This document shows positions 25,119 through 33,523 of a stretch of DNA of 64,000 nucleotides, one piece after another. Both the position numbers and the translations under genes were made by a program. How positions within the stretch are numbered: the stretch's first letter is position 1; each line of letters opens with the position of its first letter. The DNA comes from Microbacterium atlanticum (GTDB lineage Bacteria > Actinomycetota > Actinomycetes > Actinomycetales > Microbacteriaceae). The stretch spans positions 248,001 through 312,000 of the forward strand of contig NZ_CP063813.1 of NCBI RefSeq assembly GCF_015277815.1. Reading direction: 5' to 3'. The notes below the pieces were generated by a model, which saw nothing but the letters and a program-made list of their open reading frames with translations, ran no database searches and was not told the origin of the DNA.

Positions 25119-26075
25119 GTGGGCAATACGCTCCGACTCATCGGGCGCAGGCTTCTGCAACTGCCCCTGATGATCCTGGGCATCACATTCCTCGTCTTCT
25201 TCGTGATGTCCTTCTCTCAGATCGATCCCGCGATCATCGCTCTCGGCGAAGGCGCGTCGGTCGAACAGCGCGAAGCGTGGCGCGAGGAGAACGGGCTGAA
25301 CGAGCCCCTCCTTGTGCGCTACGTCGCGTTCCTGGCCGGGCTTCTGCACCTCGACCTCGGCACCTACTCCGCCCGCCAGCTGCCCGTGATCGACGAGATC
25401 GCCCGCGCCTTCCCGATCACGCTGCAGCTCACCTTCCTCGGCCTGTTCATCGCGATCATCGGCGCGACGCTGCTCGGAGTGGCGGCGGCGCTGTACCGGG
25501 ACCGGTGGCCCGACCAGGTCATCCGTGTCCTCTCCATCGGCTCGTTGTCTATGCCGTCGTTCTGGCTGGCGGTCCTGCTGATCCAGGTCGTGACGCTGCA
25601 GCTGGGCTGGCTGCCCGCATCCGGACCGCTGCCGGCGTTCACGGAGGATCCAGCCGGCTGGCTGGCGCGAATGACACTGCCCGCGATCGCCCTGGCAGTC
25701 CCGGTGATCGGCCAGCTGTCCCGCGTCGTCCGCACGGCGATGGCGGAAGAGCTCGATCGCGACTATGTCCGCACAGCACTCGGTGCGGGTATCCCGCGTC
25801 CGGTCGTGATCTCGCGCAACGTGTTCCGCAACGCGCTCATCACCCCGGTCACCGTTCTGGGCCTGCGGGTGGGGTACCTGCTGGGCGGCGCGGTCGTGAT
25901 CGAGATCATCTTCGCCCTCCCCGGCATGGGCACGCTGATCCTCCAGGGGATCACCAACAACGAACCCAACATCGTGCAGGGAGTCACGCTCACCGTGGCG
26001 CTCGCGTTCGTCGTGATCAACATCATCGTTGACCTCCTGTACGTCCTCATCAACCCGCGCATCAGGTCGGTGTGA
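25119..26075 (+). CDS. siaF: Sialic acid ABC importer, DppB-like permease
   Basis: The 318-residue inner-membrane permease of the peptide/nickel type has six hydrophobic segments, the first at about residues 10-31, followed by a long periplasmic loop (G-E-G-A-S-V-E-Q-R-E-A-W-R-E-E-N-G-L-N-E-P-style, in pieces) typical of DppB proteins. The cytoplasmic EAA-type loop lies at L-D-R-D-Y-V-R-T-A-L-G-A-G-I-P. The start is GTG with GGAAGGAC upstream. One base separates its stop from the next start, so it is translated together with the fused permease-ATPase with which it forms the channel. Confidence 0.85.
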   Translation: MGNTLRLIGRRLLQLPLMILGITFLVFFVMSFSQIDPAIIALGEGASVEQREAWREENGLNEPLLVRYVAFLAGLLHLDLGTYSARQLPVIDEIARAFPITLQLTFLGLFIAIIGATLLGVAAALYRDRWPDQVIRVLSIGSLSMPSFWLAVLLIQVVTLQLGWLPASGPLPAFTEDPAGWLARMTLPAIALAVPVIGQLSRVVRTAMAEELDRDYVRTALGAGIPRPVVISRNVFRNALITPVTVLGLRVGYLLGGAVVIEIIFALPGMGTLILQGITNNEPNIVQGVTLTVALAFVVINIIVDLLYVLINPRIRSV

Positions 26076-26076
26076 C

Positions 26077-28158
26077 ATGCGACGCAGCCTCACAGAACGT
26101 CTTTCCCGCCCCGGGCTCGCCCTCGGCAGCCTCTCTCTGAGCGCGAGGATCTCGCTCGGCTTCCTGATCCTGGTGGCCCTCGCCGCCATCTTCGCCCCGC
26201 TGATCGCCCCTTACGATCCGCTCGCCTCCGGCCCGCCCGTGCAGCCGCCCAGCCCCGAGCACTGGTTCGGGACGGACCGTCAGGGTCGTGACATCCTGTC
26301 CCGGCTGCTGTACGGCGCACGCTACTCGCTCGTCATCGGTCTCGGCGCCACCATCGTCGCGCTGATCGCGGCGGCGGCGCTCGGCACCGTCGCCGCCACC
26401 GGTCCGAAATGGCTCTCCGAGATCGTCATGCGCGTCATGGACGTCATCATGTCGTTCCCCGGGATCGCTCTGGCCGCGGTCTTCGTGACCGTCTTGGGCC
26501 CGTCGCTGCCCGTTCTGGTGATGACGATCGCCTTCCTCTACATCCCCCAGCTGACCCGCGTGGTTCGAGCGAACATCCTCGACCAGTACGGGGAGGACTA
26601 CGTCTCCGCGGTCAAGGTGATGGGTGCGTCCACTCCTCGCATCATCGCCAAGCATGTCGCGCGCAACTGCATCGCCCCTGTGCTGGTGTTCGCCACGGTG
26701 CTGGTCGCCGACGCAATCGTGCTGGAGGCGTCGCTGTCGTTCCTGCAAGCCGGCGTGCCCGCCCCGGAACCGTCGTGGGGCAACGTCATCGCCGACGGTC
26801 GCAACCTCGTGATGAGTGGGTACTGGTGGGCGACGTTCTTCCCGGGCCTGCTGATCCTGCTCACGGTGCTGAGTCTCAACGTGCTCTCCGAGGGCATGAC
26901 CGACGCGATGATCACGCCGCGGGCGCGCAAGCTCACCATCGATGCCGCTTCAACCGAAGAGGCCACTCACGACCTGGAGGAGGCGCAAGCACCGCTTCGC
27001 GAGGGCGCCACTCCGGAGGAGGTGGCCGCTGGCCTCGACGAGCTCCCCGAGTCGGCGCTCCCACAGCAGGCGGGGACAGCGGATGCCGAGCCCGACGTGC
27101 GCGCCGCAGTTTCCACAGTCGCGCTGGACGAGCGACTCGCGCAGCTGCGCGCCCGGGAGCTGCAGCGCAACGACCGGCTGGTGTACGGCTCGGATGCCCC
27201 ACCCCTGCTGGAGGTGCAGGACCTCCAGATCTCGTTCCCTCGTCACGGCGACGTGGACGTGGTCGACCACGTCAGCTTCACCGTGCGGCCCGGCGAGACG
27301 ATGGCGCTCGTCGGCGAATCGGGATGCGGGAAGTCGATCACGTCGCTGTCGATCATGGGCCTCCTGGACCCGAAGGCGAACATCCGCGGAAAGATCCTGT
27401 TCGACGGGCAGGACCTGCTCGCGATGCCTCCCGCCGAGCGCACCGCCCTCCGCGGAAACGACATCGCCATGATCTACCAGGACGCGCTCAGCTCACTGAA
27501 CCCGGCGATGCAGATCCGCGCGCAGATGAAGCAGCTGACGGCGCGGGGTGGCACACGGACCGCAGAAGACCTGCTGGAACTGGTCGGCCTGGACCCGCAG
27601 CGCGTCCTCGCGTCGTACCCGCACGAGTTGTCGGGCGGTCAGCGACAGCGCGTGCTCATCGCCATGGCACTGACCCGCGACCCACGGCTGGTGATCGCCG
27701 ACGAGCCCACGACCGCCCTCGACGTCACCGTGCAGGCCCAGGTCATCGAGCTTCTGAATCGTCTGCGCGAGGAGCTCGGCTTCGCGATGCTGTTCGTCTC
27801 GCACGACCTGGCGCTGGTGGCCGAGCTCGCCCACCGCATCACCGTGATGTACGCCGGCCAGGTCGTCGAGCAGGGCACCACCACGGAACTGCTCACGCAG
27901 CCGGTGCACGAGTACACCCGTGGCTTGCTCGGGGCGGTGCTGTCCATCGAAACCGGTTCCGACCGGCTGCATCAGGTGCCGGGCATCGTTCCCTCGCCGA
28001 AGGACTTTCCCTCCGGCGACCGGTTCGCGCCGCGCTCGTCCGACCCGACGCGCAACAGCGGTGTCACTCCGGTTCGCCGTCGGATCGCGGGAACCGACCA
28101 TTACTACGCTGCGCATCCCGACGATGCGCCGGTCGAGAAGATCGGGGTGGGACGATGA
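26077..28158 (+). CDS. siaG: Sialic acid ABC importer, fused DppC-like permease and DppD-like ATPase
   Basis: The 693-residue fusion joins two usual subunits. Residues about 1-285 are a DppC-like permease (W-F-G-T-D-R-Q-G-R-D-I-L-S-R at the start of the domain, EAA loop Y-V-S-A-V-K-V-M-G-A). A charged linker (about 285-375) leads to an ATPase with Walker A G413-E-S-G-C-G-K-S, Q-loop M-I-Y-Q-D-A-L-S-S-L-N-P, signature L-S-G-G-Q-R-Q-R, Walker B L-V-I-A-D-E-P-T and an oligopeptide-type C-terminal segment (V-H-E-Y-T-R-G-L-L-G-A-V, then P-G-I-V-P-S). As I recall it, the corynebacterial sialic acid importer has a similar fused component. ATG at 26077 is one base after the siaF stop. The stop overlaps siaI by four bases. 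Confidence 0.85.
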   Translation: MRRSLTERLSRPGLALGSLSLSARISLGFLILVALAAIFAPLIAPYDPLASGPPVQPPSPEHWFGTDRQGRDILSRLLYGARYSLVIGLGATIVALIAAAALGTVAATGPKWLSEIVMRVMDVIMSFPGIALAAVFVTVLGPSLPVLVMTIAFLYIPQLTRVVRANILDQYGEDYVSAVKVMGASTPRIIAKHVARNCIAPVLVFATVLVADAIVLEASLSFLQAGVPAPEPSWGNVIADGRNLVMSGYWWATFFPGLLILLTVLSLNVLSEGMTDAMITPRARKLTIDAASTEEATHDLEEAQAPLREGATPEEVAAGLDELPESALPQQAGTADAEPDVRAAVSTVALDERLAQLRARELQRNDRLVYGSDAPPLLEVQDLQISFPRHGDVDVVDHVSFTVRPGETMALVGESGCGKSITSLSIMGLLDPKANIRGKILFDGQDLLAMPPAERTALRGNDIAMIYQDALSSLNPAMQIRAQMKQLTARGGTRTAEDLLELVGLDPQRVLASYPHELSGGQRQRVLIAMALTRDPRLVIADEPTTALDVTVQAQVIELLNRLREELGFAMLFVSHDLALVAELAHRITVMYAGQVVEQGTTTELLTQPVHEYTRGLLGAVLSIETGSDRLHQVPGIVPSPKDFPSGDRFAPRSSDPTRNSGVTPVRRRIAGTDHYYAAHPDDAPVEKIGVGR

Positions 28159-28961
28159 GTGAAGCCGTCATCGAGTTGAAGGACGTCCACGTGCGCTACA
28201 AGGCGCGCACCTCGACCCTCACGAACAAGCAGTATGTGGATGCCCTTGCAGGAGTGTCGTTCACCGTCCGACGCGGTCAGACCCTCGGGATCGTGGGCGA
28301 GTCCGGGTCCGGGAAATCCACCGCTGCGAAGGTGCTGGTCGGGCTGGAGCAGCCGACCAGCGGCGGGGTGGTCTTCGCGGGGGAACCCGTTCGCAGCTTC
28401 AACCGCGGCGTCCGCAAACGCCTGGGCCGGATCCTGTCGGTCGTGTTCCAGGACCCCGCGACGGCTCTGAACGCGCGCATGAGTATCCGCGATGCTCTCG
28501 TCGACCCCATGGAGGTGCACCGGATCGGCAGCAAGGCGCAGCGTGCCGCGAAGGTCCGCGACTTGATCGGCATGGTCGGGTTGCCGGCGTCCGTCCTGGA
28601 CGCCGTACCGAGCCAGCTGTCCGGTGGACAGCGGCAACGCGTCGCAATCGCCCGGGCTCTGGTGCTGGACCCGCAGGTGATCGTGGCAGACGAGCCGACC
28701 TCGGCGCTCGACGTCTCCGTGCGGGCGCAGATCCTCAACCTGCTCACCGACCTCAAGAACGAGCTGAACCTCGGCATGGTGTTCATCTCGCACGACATCC
28801 AGACGGTCCGCTACCTCTCTGACGAGATCGCCGTCATGAACAAGGGACGAGTGGTCGAACTGGGCACAGCCGATCAGATCTTCGATGATCCCGCCGACGA
28901 GTACACGCGCTCGCTGCTCGGCGCCGCGCCCTCGCTCCTCGCTCCCCACATTCCCGCCTGA
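28155..28961 (+). CDS. siaI: Sialic acid ABC importer, DppF-like ATPase
   Basis: The 268-residue ATP-binding subunit has Walker A G-E-S-G-S-G-K-S near residue 48, Q-loop V-F-Q-D-P-A-T-A-L-N, signature L-S-G-G-Q-R-Q-R, Walker B V-I-V-A-D-E-P-T-S-A-L-D and the H-loop F-I-S-H-D. It lacks the longer C-terminal oligopeptide-binding tail of typical DppF proteins, ending soon after Y-T-R-S-L-L-G-A. It would pair with the ATPase half of the preceding fusion to power uptake. The start codon overlaps the stop of siaG (ATGA). The next gene, nanA, follows after 23 bases. Confidence 0.87.
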   Translation: MSEAVIELKDVHVRYKARTSTLTNKQYVDALAGVSFTVRRGQTLGIVGESGSGKSTAAKVLVGLEQPTSGGVVFAGEPVRSFNRGVRKRLGRILSVVFQDPATALNARMSIRDALVDPMEVHRIGSKAQRAAKVRDLIGMVGLPASVLDAVPSQLSGGQRQRVAIARALVLDPQVIVADEPTSALDVSVRAQILNLLTDLKNELNLGMVFISHDIQTVRYLSDEIAVMNKGRVVELGTADQIFDDPADEYTRSLLGAAPSLLAPHIPA

Positions 28962-28984
28962 CCGCATCGACAGGACCCCACACC

Positions 28985-29941
28985 ATGACTACGTCTTCAA
29001 CCGACCGCACCGCCCGCTTCGCCGGAGTCGTCCCGCCCGTGGCGACGCCACTGCTTCCCGATGGCACAGTTGACCATGCGTCCTTGGAACGACTGGTCGA
29101 CTACCTCGTCGGTTCGGGCGCCCACGGGCTGTTCGCCCTCGGCTCGACCGGTGAGACCGCGTACTTCACCGACGCGCAGCGTGCCGAGATCCTCGGCACG
29201 ATCGTCACCGCCGCCGCCGGCCGTGTGCCGATCATCGCCGGCGCCATCGAACTGACGGCCCCGCGCATCATCGACACCGCGCGCCGACTGACCCATGTCG
29301 GGGCGGACGCCGTCGTCACCACTGCGCCGCTGTACACGCTGAACTCTCCGTCGGAGGTCGATGCGCATTTCCGGACGATCGCCGCGGCCATCGACGTGCC
29401 GCTGTGGGCGTACGACGTGCCCGTCCGGGTCCACTCGAAGCTGTCGCTCGACCTTCTCATGGGCCTGGCGGCAGACGGGGTGATCGCAGGGGTCAAGGAC
29501 TCGTCAGGAGATGACGTCGGGTTCCGTCGGCTGGTCGCCGCCAACGCGGCGGCGGGTCACCCGCTGCAGCTGCTGACCGGGCACGAGGTCGTGGTCGACG
29601 CGATGCTGCTCGCCGGCGCTGACGGTGTGGTGCCGGGCTTCGCGAACGTCGAGGCGCCCGGCTACGTCCGGTTGTGGGATGCCGCCACGCAGGGAGACTG
29701 GGAGGCCGCGCGTGCCGAGCAGGAGCGACTGAACCGCGCGTTCGAGATCGTGTTCCAGCCGACCGGACTGTCAGGAGACGCCACCGGCGTCGGGGCGTTC
29801 AAGGCGGGCATGAAGGCGCGCGGAATCATCGATCATGCCACCATGGCGGTCACGGTCGAGCCGCTCAGCGATGACGCCGTCGAGAAGATCGGGATGATCC
29901 TGAGCGACCTCGACCTGCTGCCCGCACCGCACGCTCGATGA
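28985..29941 (+). CDS. nanA: N-acetylneuraminate lyase (DHDPS/NAL superfamily)
   Basis: The 318-residue TIM-barrel aldolase is expected to cleave Neu5Ac to N-acetylmannosamine and pyruvate. The superfamily signature G-S-T-G-E (near residue 53), Tyr143 in Y-D-V-P and the Schiff-base Lys171 in A-G-V-K-D-S-S-G-D are present. Dihydrodipicolinate synthases share these motifs, so the assignment to NanA depends on the operon, in which it is followed by nanK, nanE and nagB. Four bases of overlap with nanK (ATGA) show translational coupling. Confidence 0.85.
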   Translation: MTTSSTDRTARFAGVVPPVATPLLPDGTVDHASLERLVDYLVGSGAHGLFALGSTGETAYFTDAQRAEILGTIVTAAAGRVPIIAGAIELTAPRIIDTARRLTHVGADAVVTTAPLYTLNSPSEVDAHFRTIAAAIDVPLWAYDVPVRVHSKLSLDLLMGLAADGVIAGVKDSSGDDVGFRRLVAANAAAGHPLQLLTGHEVVVDAMLLAGADGVVPGFANVEAPGYVRLWDAATQGDWEAARAEQERLNRAFEIVFQPTGLSGDATGVGAFKAGMKARGIIDHATMAVTVEPLSDDAVEKIGMILSDLDLLPAPHAR

Positions 29942-30909
29942 CCGCGTCAGTCATCGCCGTCGACATCGGCGGCACCAAGACCGTCGTGTGTCTGGTCGAC
30001 AGCCGGGGTCAGATCCGGAGCTCCCGCCGGGCGCCTTCGCGGGCATCCGATGGTCCCGGTGCGGTGATCGGAACGGTCGTCCGCCTCGCGCGTGCGGTCG
30101 CCCAGCAGCACGAAGAGGACATCCGTGGAGTCGGAGTCGCGACCGCCGGCGTCGTGGACGCCGGTGCCGGACGCATCGTGTCGTCGACCGACACGTTCGC
30201 CAGATGGGCGGGCACGCCGGTAGCTGCGCTCCTCCGCGCGGAACTCGCCGACCTGATCGGCGCGGAGGGTGTCGTCAACGTTCAGAATGACGTGGACGCG
30301 CACGCCCTCGGCGAGGTGACGAGCGGCGCCGGCACCGGGGCCCGCAGCGCCCTCGTGGTCGCGGTCGGCACGGGTGTCGGAGCAGGGATCATCATCGACG
30401 GCAAGCCCTTCCGCGGCGCACGCCATGTCGCCGGAGAGATCGCTCACATCCCGATGCCGGGCGCCGAACACCTGCGCTGTCCCTGCGGGCGTGATGGGCA
30501 TCTGGAAGCGATCGGGTCAGGCGCCGGGTTGCAGCGTCATTTCGTCTCGCTCGGCGGATCACCCGAGTACGTCGACGGTCGATCCGTCGCCGATCTCGCC
30601 CGCCGTGGCGATGCGCTCGCGCTGCGGGCCATCCAGGACTCGGCCGCAGCAGTCGGACGCGGCATCGCCGCAGCGGCGACGCTCCTCGATCCGGAGCGGG
30701 TCATCGTGACCGGAGGGCTCACCCAGATCGGCGAACGATGGTGGAACGCCATGGATGAAGCGTTTCGCGCCGAAGTCATCGACGCCCTCGCCGATGTCCC
30801 CCTTCTCCCCGGTCGGCTGGGCGGTGACGCCCCACTCATCGGTGCGGCAGCCGCGGCATGGCAGCAGTGGGGAGGGCGGCCATGGCCCGCAACGCAGAAA
30901 GCGTCCTAG
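29938..30909 (+). CDS. nanK: N-acetylmannosamine kinase (ROK family)
   Basis: The 323-residue ROK kinase phosphorylates ManNAc to ManNAc-6-P. The ATP-binding D-I-G-G-T-K-T near residue 8, G-V-A-T-A-G-V-V-D, the N-D-V-D-A-H-A-L-G-E segment with the catalytic Asp, and G-T-G-V-G-A-G-I-I are visible. The ROK zinc motif reads C181-P-C183-G-R-D-G-H188-L-E, with His where most members have the third Cys. His can still bind zinc. The gene starts within the stop of nanA and its end overlaps nanE by 28 bases. Confidence 0.85.
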   Translation: MTASVIAVDIGGTKTVVCLVDSRGQIRSSRRAPSRASDGPGAVIGTVVRLARAVAQQHEEDIRGVGVATAGVVDAGAGRIVSSTDTFARWAGTPVAALLRAELADLIGAEGVVNVQNDVDAHALGEVTSGAGTGARSALVVAVGTGVGAGIIIDGKPFRGARHVAGEIAHIPMPGAEHLRCPCGRDGHLEAIGSGAGLQRHFVSLGGSPEYVDGRSVADLARRGDALALRAIQDSAAAVGRGIAAAATLLDPERVIVTGGLTQIGERWWNAMDEAFRAEVIDALADVPLLPGRLGGDAPLIGAAAAAWQQWGGRPWPATQKAS

Positions 30910-31598
30910 AGCACCTGCGAGGCGGCTTGATCGTGTCGTGTCAGGCCTACCCCGGCGAACCGATGCGTCACCCCGAGACGATGGCGCAGATTGCACGCGC
31001 AGCCGTTGTCGGCGGAGCCGTCGGCGTCCGCCTGCAAGGGATCGCCGACATTCGCGCCGCGGCCGACCTGGAGGTGCCGATCGTCGGCCTGTGGAAGGAC
31101 GGCGATGCGGATGTCTTCATCACACCCACGCTCGAGCACGCAGCGGCGGTGGCCGAGGCAGGCGCGAACATCGTCGCTCTCGACGGCACCCGCCGTCCGC
31201 GCCCCGACGGGCTGTCCCTCGCCGAAACCGTCGCCCGGCTGCGGGAGCGGCATGACGTGCTGGTGATGGCGGACTGCGGCTCTGTCGACGACGCCATCGC
31301 CGCGGAGGCTGCGGGCGCCGACCTCATCGGAACCACCCTCGCGGGGTACACTCCCGATCGCCCAAAGACGGCCGGGCCCGACCTCGCGCTCATCGAACAG
31401 ATCGCGAGTGTCTGCGAGCGGCCGATCGTCGCAGAGGGGCGCATCCACACGCCGCAGGACGCCGCCGCGGCACGTACCGCCGGCGCTTACGCGGTGTGCG
31501 TGGGTACCGCGATCACGCACCCCGCCACGATCACGACCTGGTTCGTCGCTGCCATCAATGGAACCGGGACGGACTCGGACCGGAAGGACGAGCACTGA
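30882..31598 (+). CDS. nanE: N-acylglucosamine-6-phosphate (ManNAc-6-P) 2-epimerase
   Basis: The 238-residue TIM-barrel enzyme converts ManNAc-6-P to GlcNAc-6-P. Family features are G-G-L-I-V-S-C-Q-A near the start, V-R-L-Q-G near residue 48, P-I-V-G-L-W-K and the A-L-D-G-T-R-R-P strand, M-A-D-C-G-S, D-L-I-G-T-T-L-A-G-Y-T and I-V-A-E-G-R-I-H-T-P. ATG at 30882 has an excellent GGAGGG five bases upstream, inside the end of nanK, so this start is preferred over an in-frame ATG at 30858. Its stop shares one base with the nagB start (TGATG). Confidence 0.9.
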   Translation: MARNAESVLEHLRGGLIVSCQAYPGEPMRHPETMAQIARAAVVGGAVGVRLQGIADIRAAADLEVPIVGLWKDGDADVFITPTLEHAAAVAEAGANIVALDGTRRPRPDGLSLAETVARLRERHDVLVMADCGSVDDAIAAEAAGADLIGTTLAGYTPDRPKTAGPDLALIEQIASVCERPIVAEGRIHTPQDAAAARTAGAYAVCVGTAITHPATITTWFVAAINGTGTDSDRKDEH

Positions 31599-32374
31599 TG
31601 GAAGTCATCATCACGTCGGAAGGCTCGATCGGAGAGCTGGTCGCGGACGACATCGCGGCGCTGCTCGCCGGGAAGCCGGATGCGGTGCTCGGACTCGCAA
31701 CAGGATCCAGTCCGTTGCGGATCTACGACAGCCTCGCCGCGCGGGTCCAGCGAGGCGACGTCTCGTTCGCACGCGCGAGGGGATTCACGCTCGATGAATA
31801 CGTCGGGCTGCCGGCCGGCCATCCGTGCGGGTACCGCACTGTCATCGACGACGAGTTCGTCTCGCGGGTCGACTTCGCCGCGGGGGCCGTCCGGGCGCCC
31901 GACGGAGCGGCGTCCGATCTCGCGGCGGAAGCCGAGTCGTACGATCGATCGATCACCGAGGCCGGGGGAGTGGATCTGCAGATCCTCGGCATCGGCACCG
32001 ACGGGCATATTGCATTCAACGAGCCCGGGTCCTCGTTCGCGTCCCGCACCAGGGTGAAGACTCTCACCGAACAGACCCGTCGTGACAACGCTCGGTTCTT
32101 CGGTGGCGACATCGACGCGGTCCCCCGCCATTGCCTCACCCAGGGCCTCGGCACCATCATGCAAGCCCGGCGCATCATTCTCGTCGCCATCGGCAAGGGG
32201 AAAGCCGAAGCGGTGCACCAGCTCGTCGAAGGCGCGGTATCGGCACTGTGGCCGGCGACGATCTTGCAGCATCACCCGCATGTCACCGTGCTCATCGATG
32301 CGGCCGCAGCCTCCCGCCTCCAGCTGGCCGGGTACTACCGGTACGCGTACGCCAACCGCGTCGCAGTGGCGTGA
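31598..32374 (+). CDS. nagB: Glucosamine-6-phosphate deaminase
   Basis: The 258-residue enzyme converts glucosamine-6-P to fructose-6-P and ammonia, feeding sialic acid carbon into glycolysis. Motifs are L-G-L-A-T-G-S-S-P, F-T-L-D-E-Y-V-G-L with the catalytic Asp, and I-L-G-I-G-T-D-G-H-I-A-F-N-E-P-G-S-S-F with the catalytic His/Glu. The length is typical of NagB. The deacetylase NagA, needed to make its substrate from GlcNAc-6-P, is not in this cluster. The start is ATG at 31598, coupled to nanE. Confidence 0.92.
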   Translation: MEVIITSEGSIGELVADDIAALLAGKPDAVLGLATGSSPLRIYDSLAARVQRGDVSFARARGFTLDEYVGLPAGHPCGYRTVIDDEFVSRVDFAAGAVRAPDGAASDLAAEAESYDRSITEAGGVDLQILGIGTDGHIAFNEPGSSFASRTRVKTLTEQTRRDNARFFGGDIDAVPRHCLTQGLGTIMQARRIILVAIGKGKAEAVHQLVEGAVSALWPATILQHHPHVTVLIDAAAASRLQLAGYYRYAYANRVAVA

Positions 32375-32387
32375 CCACGGGGACGCC

Positions 32388-33338
32388 ATGATCGACGGGC
32401 TCGTCGTGGGGGCGTACGCCGCCTCCCCCGCGCACCGCGTGTGGGATCCGCGCGCCGAGACGGAGTTCTTCGAGGGGTTGGCCGCGGTGGCGGGTGTCGG
32501 AGCGATCGAGTTGCCCTGGCTGGGGCGCATGCATCCGCACGACGATGCCTGGCTGGAGGCGAACTACCCGATCAACCTCTCCGCACTGATCACCGACATC
32601 CCTCATGTCATGTCACGGATCGCGGCCCACCCCTCGTATGGCGTTGCCTCCCCCGACCCGGAGGGGCGCGCGGCCGCGATCGCCGACGCTGCTCGCCTGC
32701 GCGACGGAATCCACCGCCTCAACGACGCGCAAGCCCGTCAGGTGATCAGCGCCGTCGAGGTGCACAGCGCCCCGCGCGGCGTATCGGCGTCAGTGAACGC
32801 GCTCACAGAGTCGCTGCGGTTGGTCGCGGCATGGGACTGGGATGGAGCGGAGCTGGTGATCGAGCACTGCGACGCCTGGCGCGACGATCACACCCCGGAG
32901 AAGGGGTTCCTCGACCTCCACGATGAGATCGCGGCGATCGAGGCTTCCGGAACCGGGGTCGGCATCTCACTCAACTGGGGAAGGTCGGTGATCGAAGGAC
33001 GTCACCCCGACACCGCCGTCGCCCATGCACGCGCCGCGGCGGAGAGCGGGCTCCTCCGCGGTTTCATCGCCTCGGGGGTCGCCGACGTCGACACCGACTT
33101 CGGTTTCGCATGGATCGACGCCCACCTGCCGTTCGCTCCGTCTGCGATCACACCGCTTGGCACGCCGGGGTCGCTGATGACCGTCGGGGCGATCACGGAC
33201 GTGCTGACCGTTGCTGGTCCCCTCGCATGGACCGGGGTCAAGGTGGGCGTCGCCCGCGATCTGGCTGTCAGGGATCGCCTGGCGATCGTCGCTGAGAGCG
33301 TCGACGCTGTGCGTCGGATCCGCGCAGCTGCACTGTAG
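32388..33338 (+). CDS. DUF4862-like uncharacterised protein in the sialic acid operon
   Basis: The 316-residue soluble protein begins M-I-D-G-L-V-V-G-A-Y-A-A-S-P and shows I-E-L-P-W-L-G-R-M-H-P-H-D, V-E-V-H-S-A-P-R, L-V-I-E-H-C-D-A-W, P-E-K-G-F-L-D-L-H-D-E-I and S-L-N-W-G-R-S. The pattern of conserved His, Glu and Asp at strand ends (E-L-P, E-V-H-S, I-E-H-C-D, N-W-G-R) is what one sees in metal-using TIM barrels such as the xylose isomerase-like family. I associate it with DUF4862 from memory. It is the last gene of the nan operon, 14 bases after nagB and just before the terminator, so it probably acts on a sialic acid derivative or amino sugar. No function is known to me. Isomerase, epimerase or hydrolase activity is only a guess. 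Confidence 0.7.
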   Translation: MIDGLVVGAYAASPAHRVWDPRAETEFFEGLAAVAGVGAIELPWLGRMHPHDDAWLEANYPINLSALITDIPHVMSRIAAHPSYGVASPDPEGRAAAIADAARLRDGIHRLNDAQARQVISAVEVHSAPRGVSASVNALTESLRLVAAWDWDGAELVIEHCDAWRDDHTPEKGFLDLHDEIAAIEASGTGVGISLNWGRSVIEGRHPDTAVAHARAAAESGLLRGFIASGVADVDTDFGFAWIDAHLPFAPSAITPLGTPGSLMTVGAITDVLTVAGPLAWTGVKVGVARDLAVRDRLAIVAESVDAVRRIRAAAL

Positions 33339-33346
33339 AAAGACGA

Positions 33347-33378
33347 AACCCCCGCGATGTAGAAGCTACGCGGGGGTT
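33347..33378. terminator. Bidirectional intrinsic terminator after the sialic acid operon
   Basis: Ten-bp perfect stem AACCCCCGCG / CGCGGGGGTT around a 12-base loop that can add a TAG/CTA pair. The minus-strand reading is followed by a T-rich run (TTTCGTCTTTC), so it also serves the tRNA cluster that approaches from the right. Confidence 0.8.
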
Positions 33379-33406
33379 CCTGGGGTGACTGTAACGATCA
33401 CCCTTG

Positions 33407-33479
33407 TGGCTCCGACCGGCATCGATCCGGTGACCTTTCGATTTTCAGTCGAACGCTCTACCAACTGAGCTACAGAGCC
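33407..33479 (-). tRNA. tRNA-Phe (GAA)
   Basis: A 73-base cloverleaf on the minus strand: acceptor GGCTCTG pairing with CGGAGCC (one G-T pair), D-arm GCTCAGTTGGTAGAGC, anticodon stem-loop TTCGA-CTGAAAA-TCGAA with anticodon GAA, and T-loop with GGATCGATGCC. CCA is not encoded. Last gene of a Glu-Asp-Phe tRNA cluster. Its 3' end faces the sialic acid island. Confidence 0.95.
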
Positions 33480-33523
33480 GCACGGCGGTTTCTCTCGCAA
33501 GACCTGCCGCGTCCTAGACGAAA

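Noticed and set aside
33419..33480. Short plus-strand frame ending over tRNA-Phe
   Set aside because: The end of that frame is the complement of the tRNA; it is not coding.
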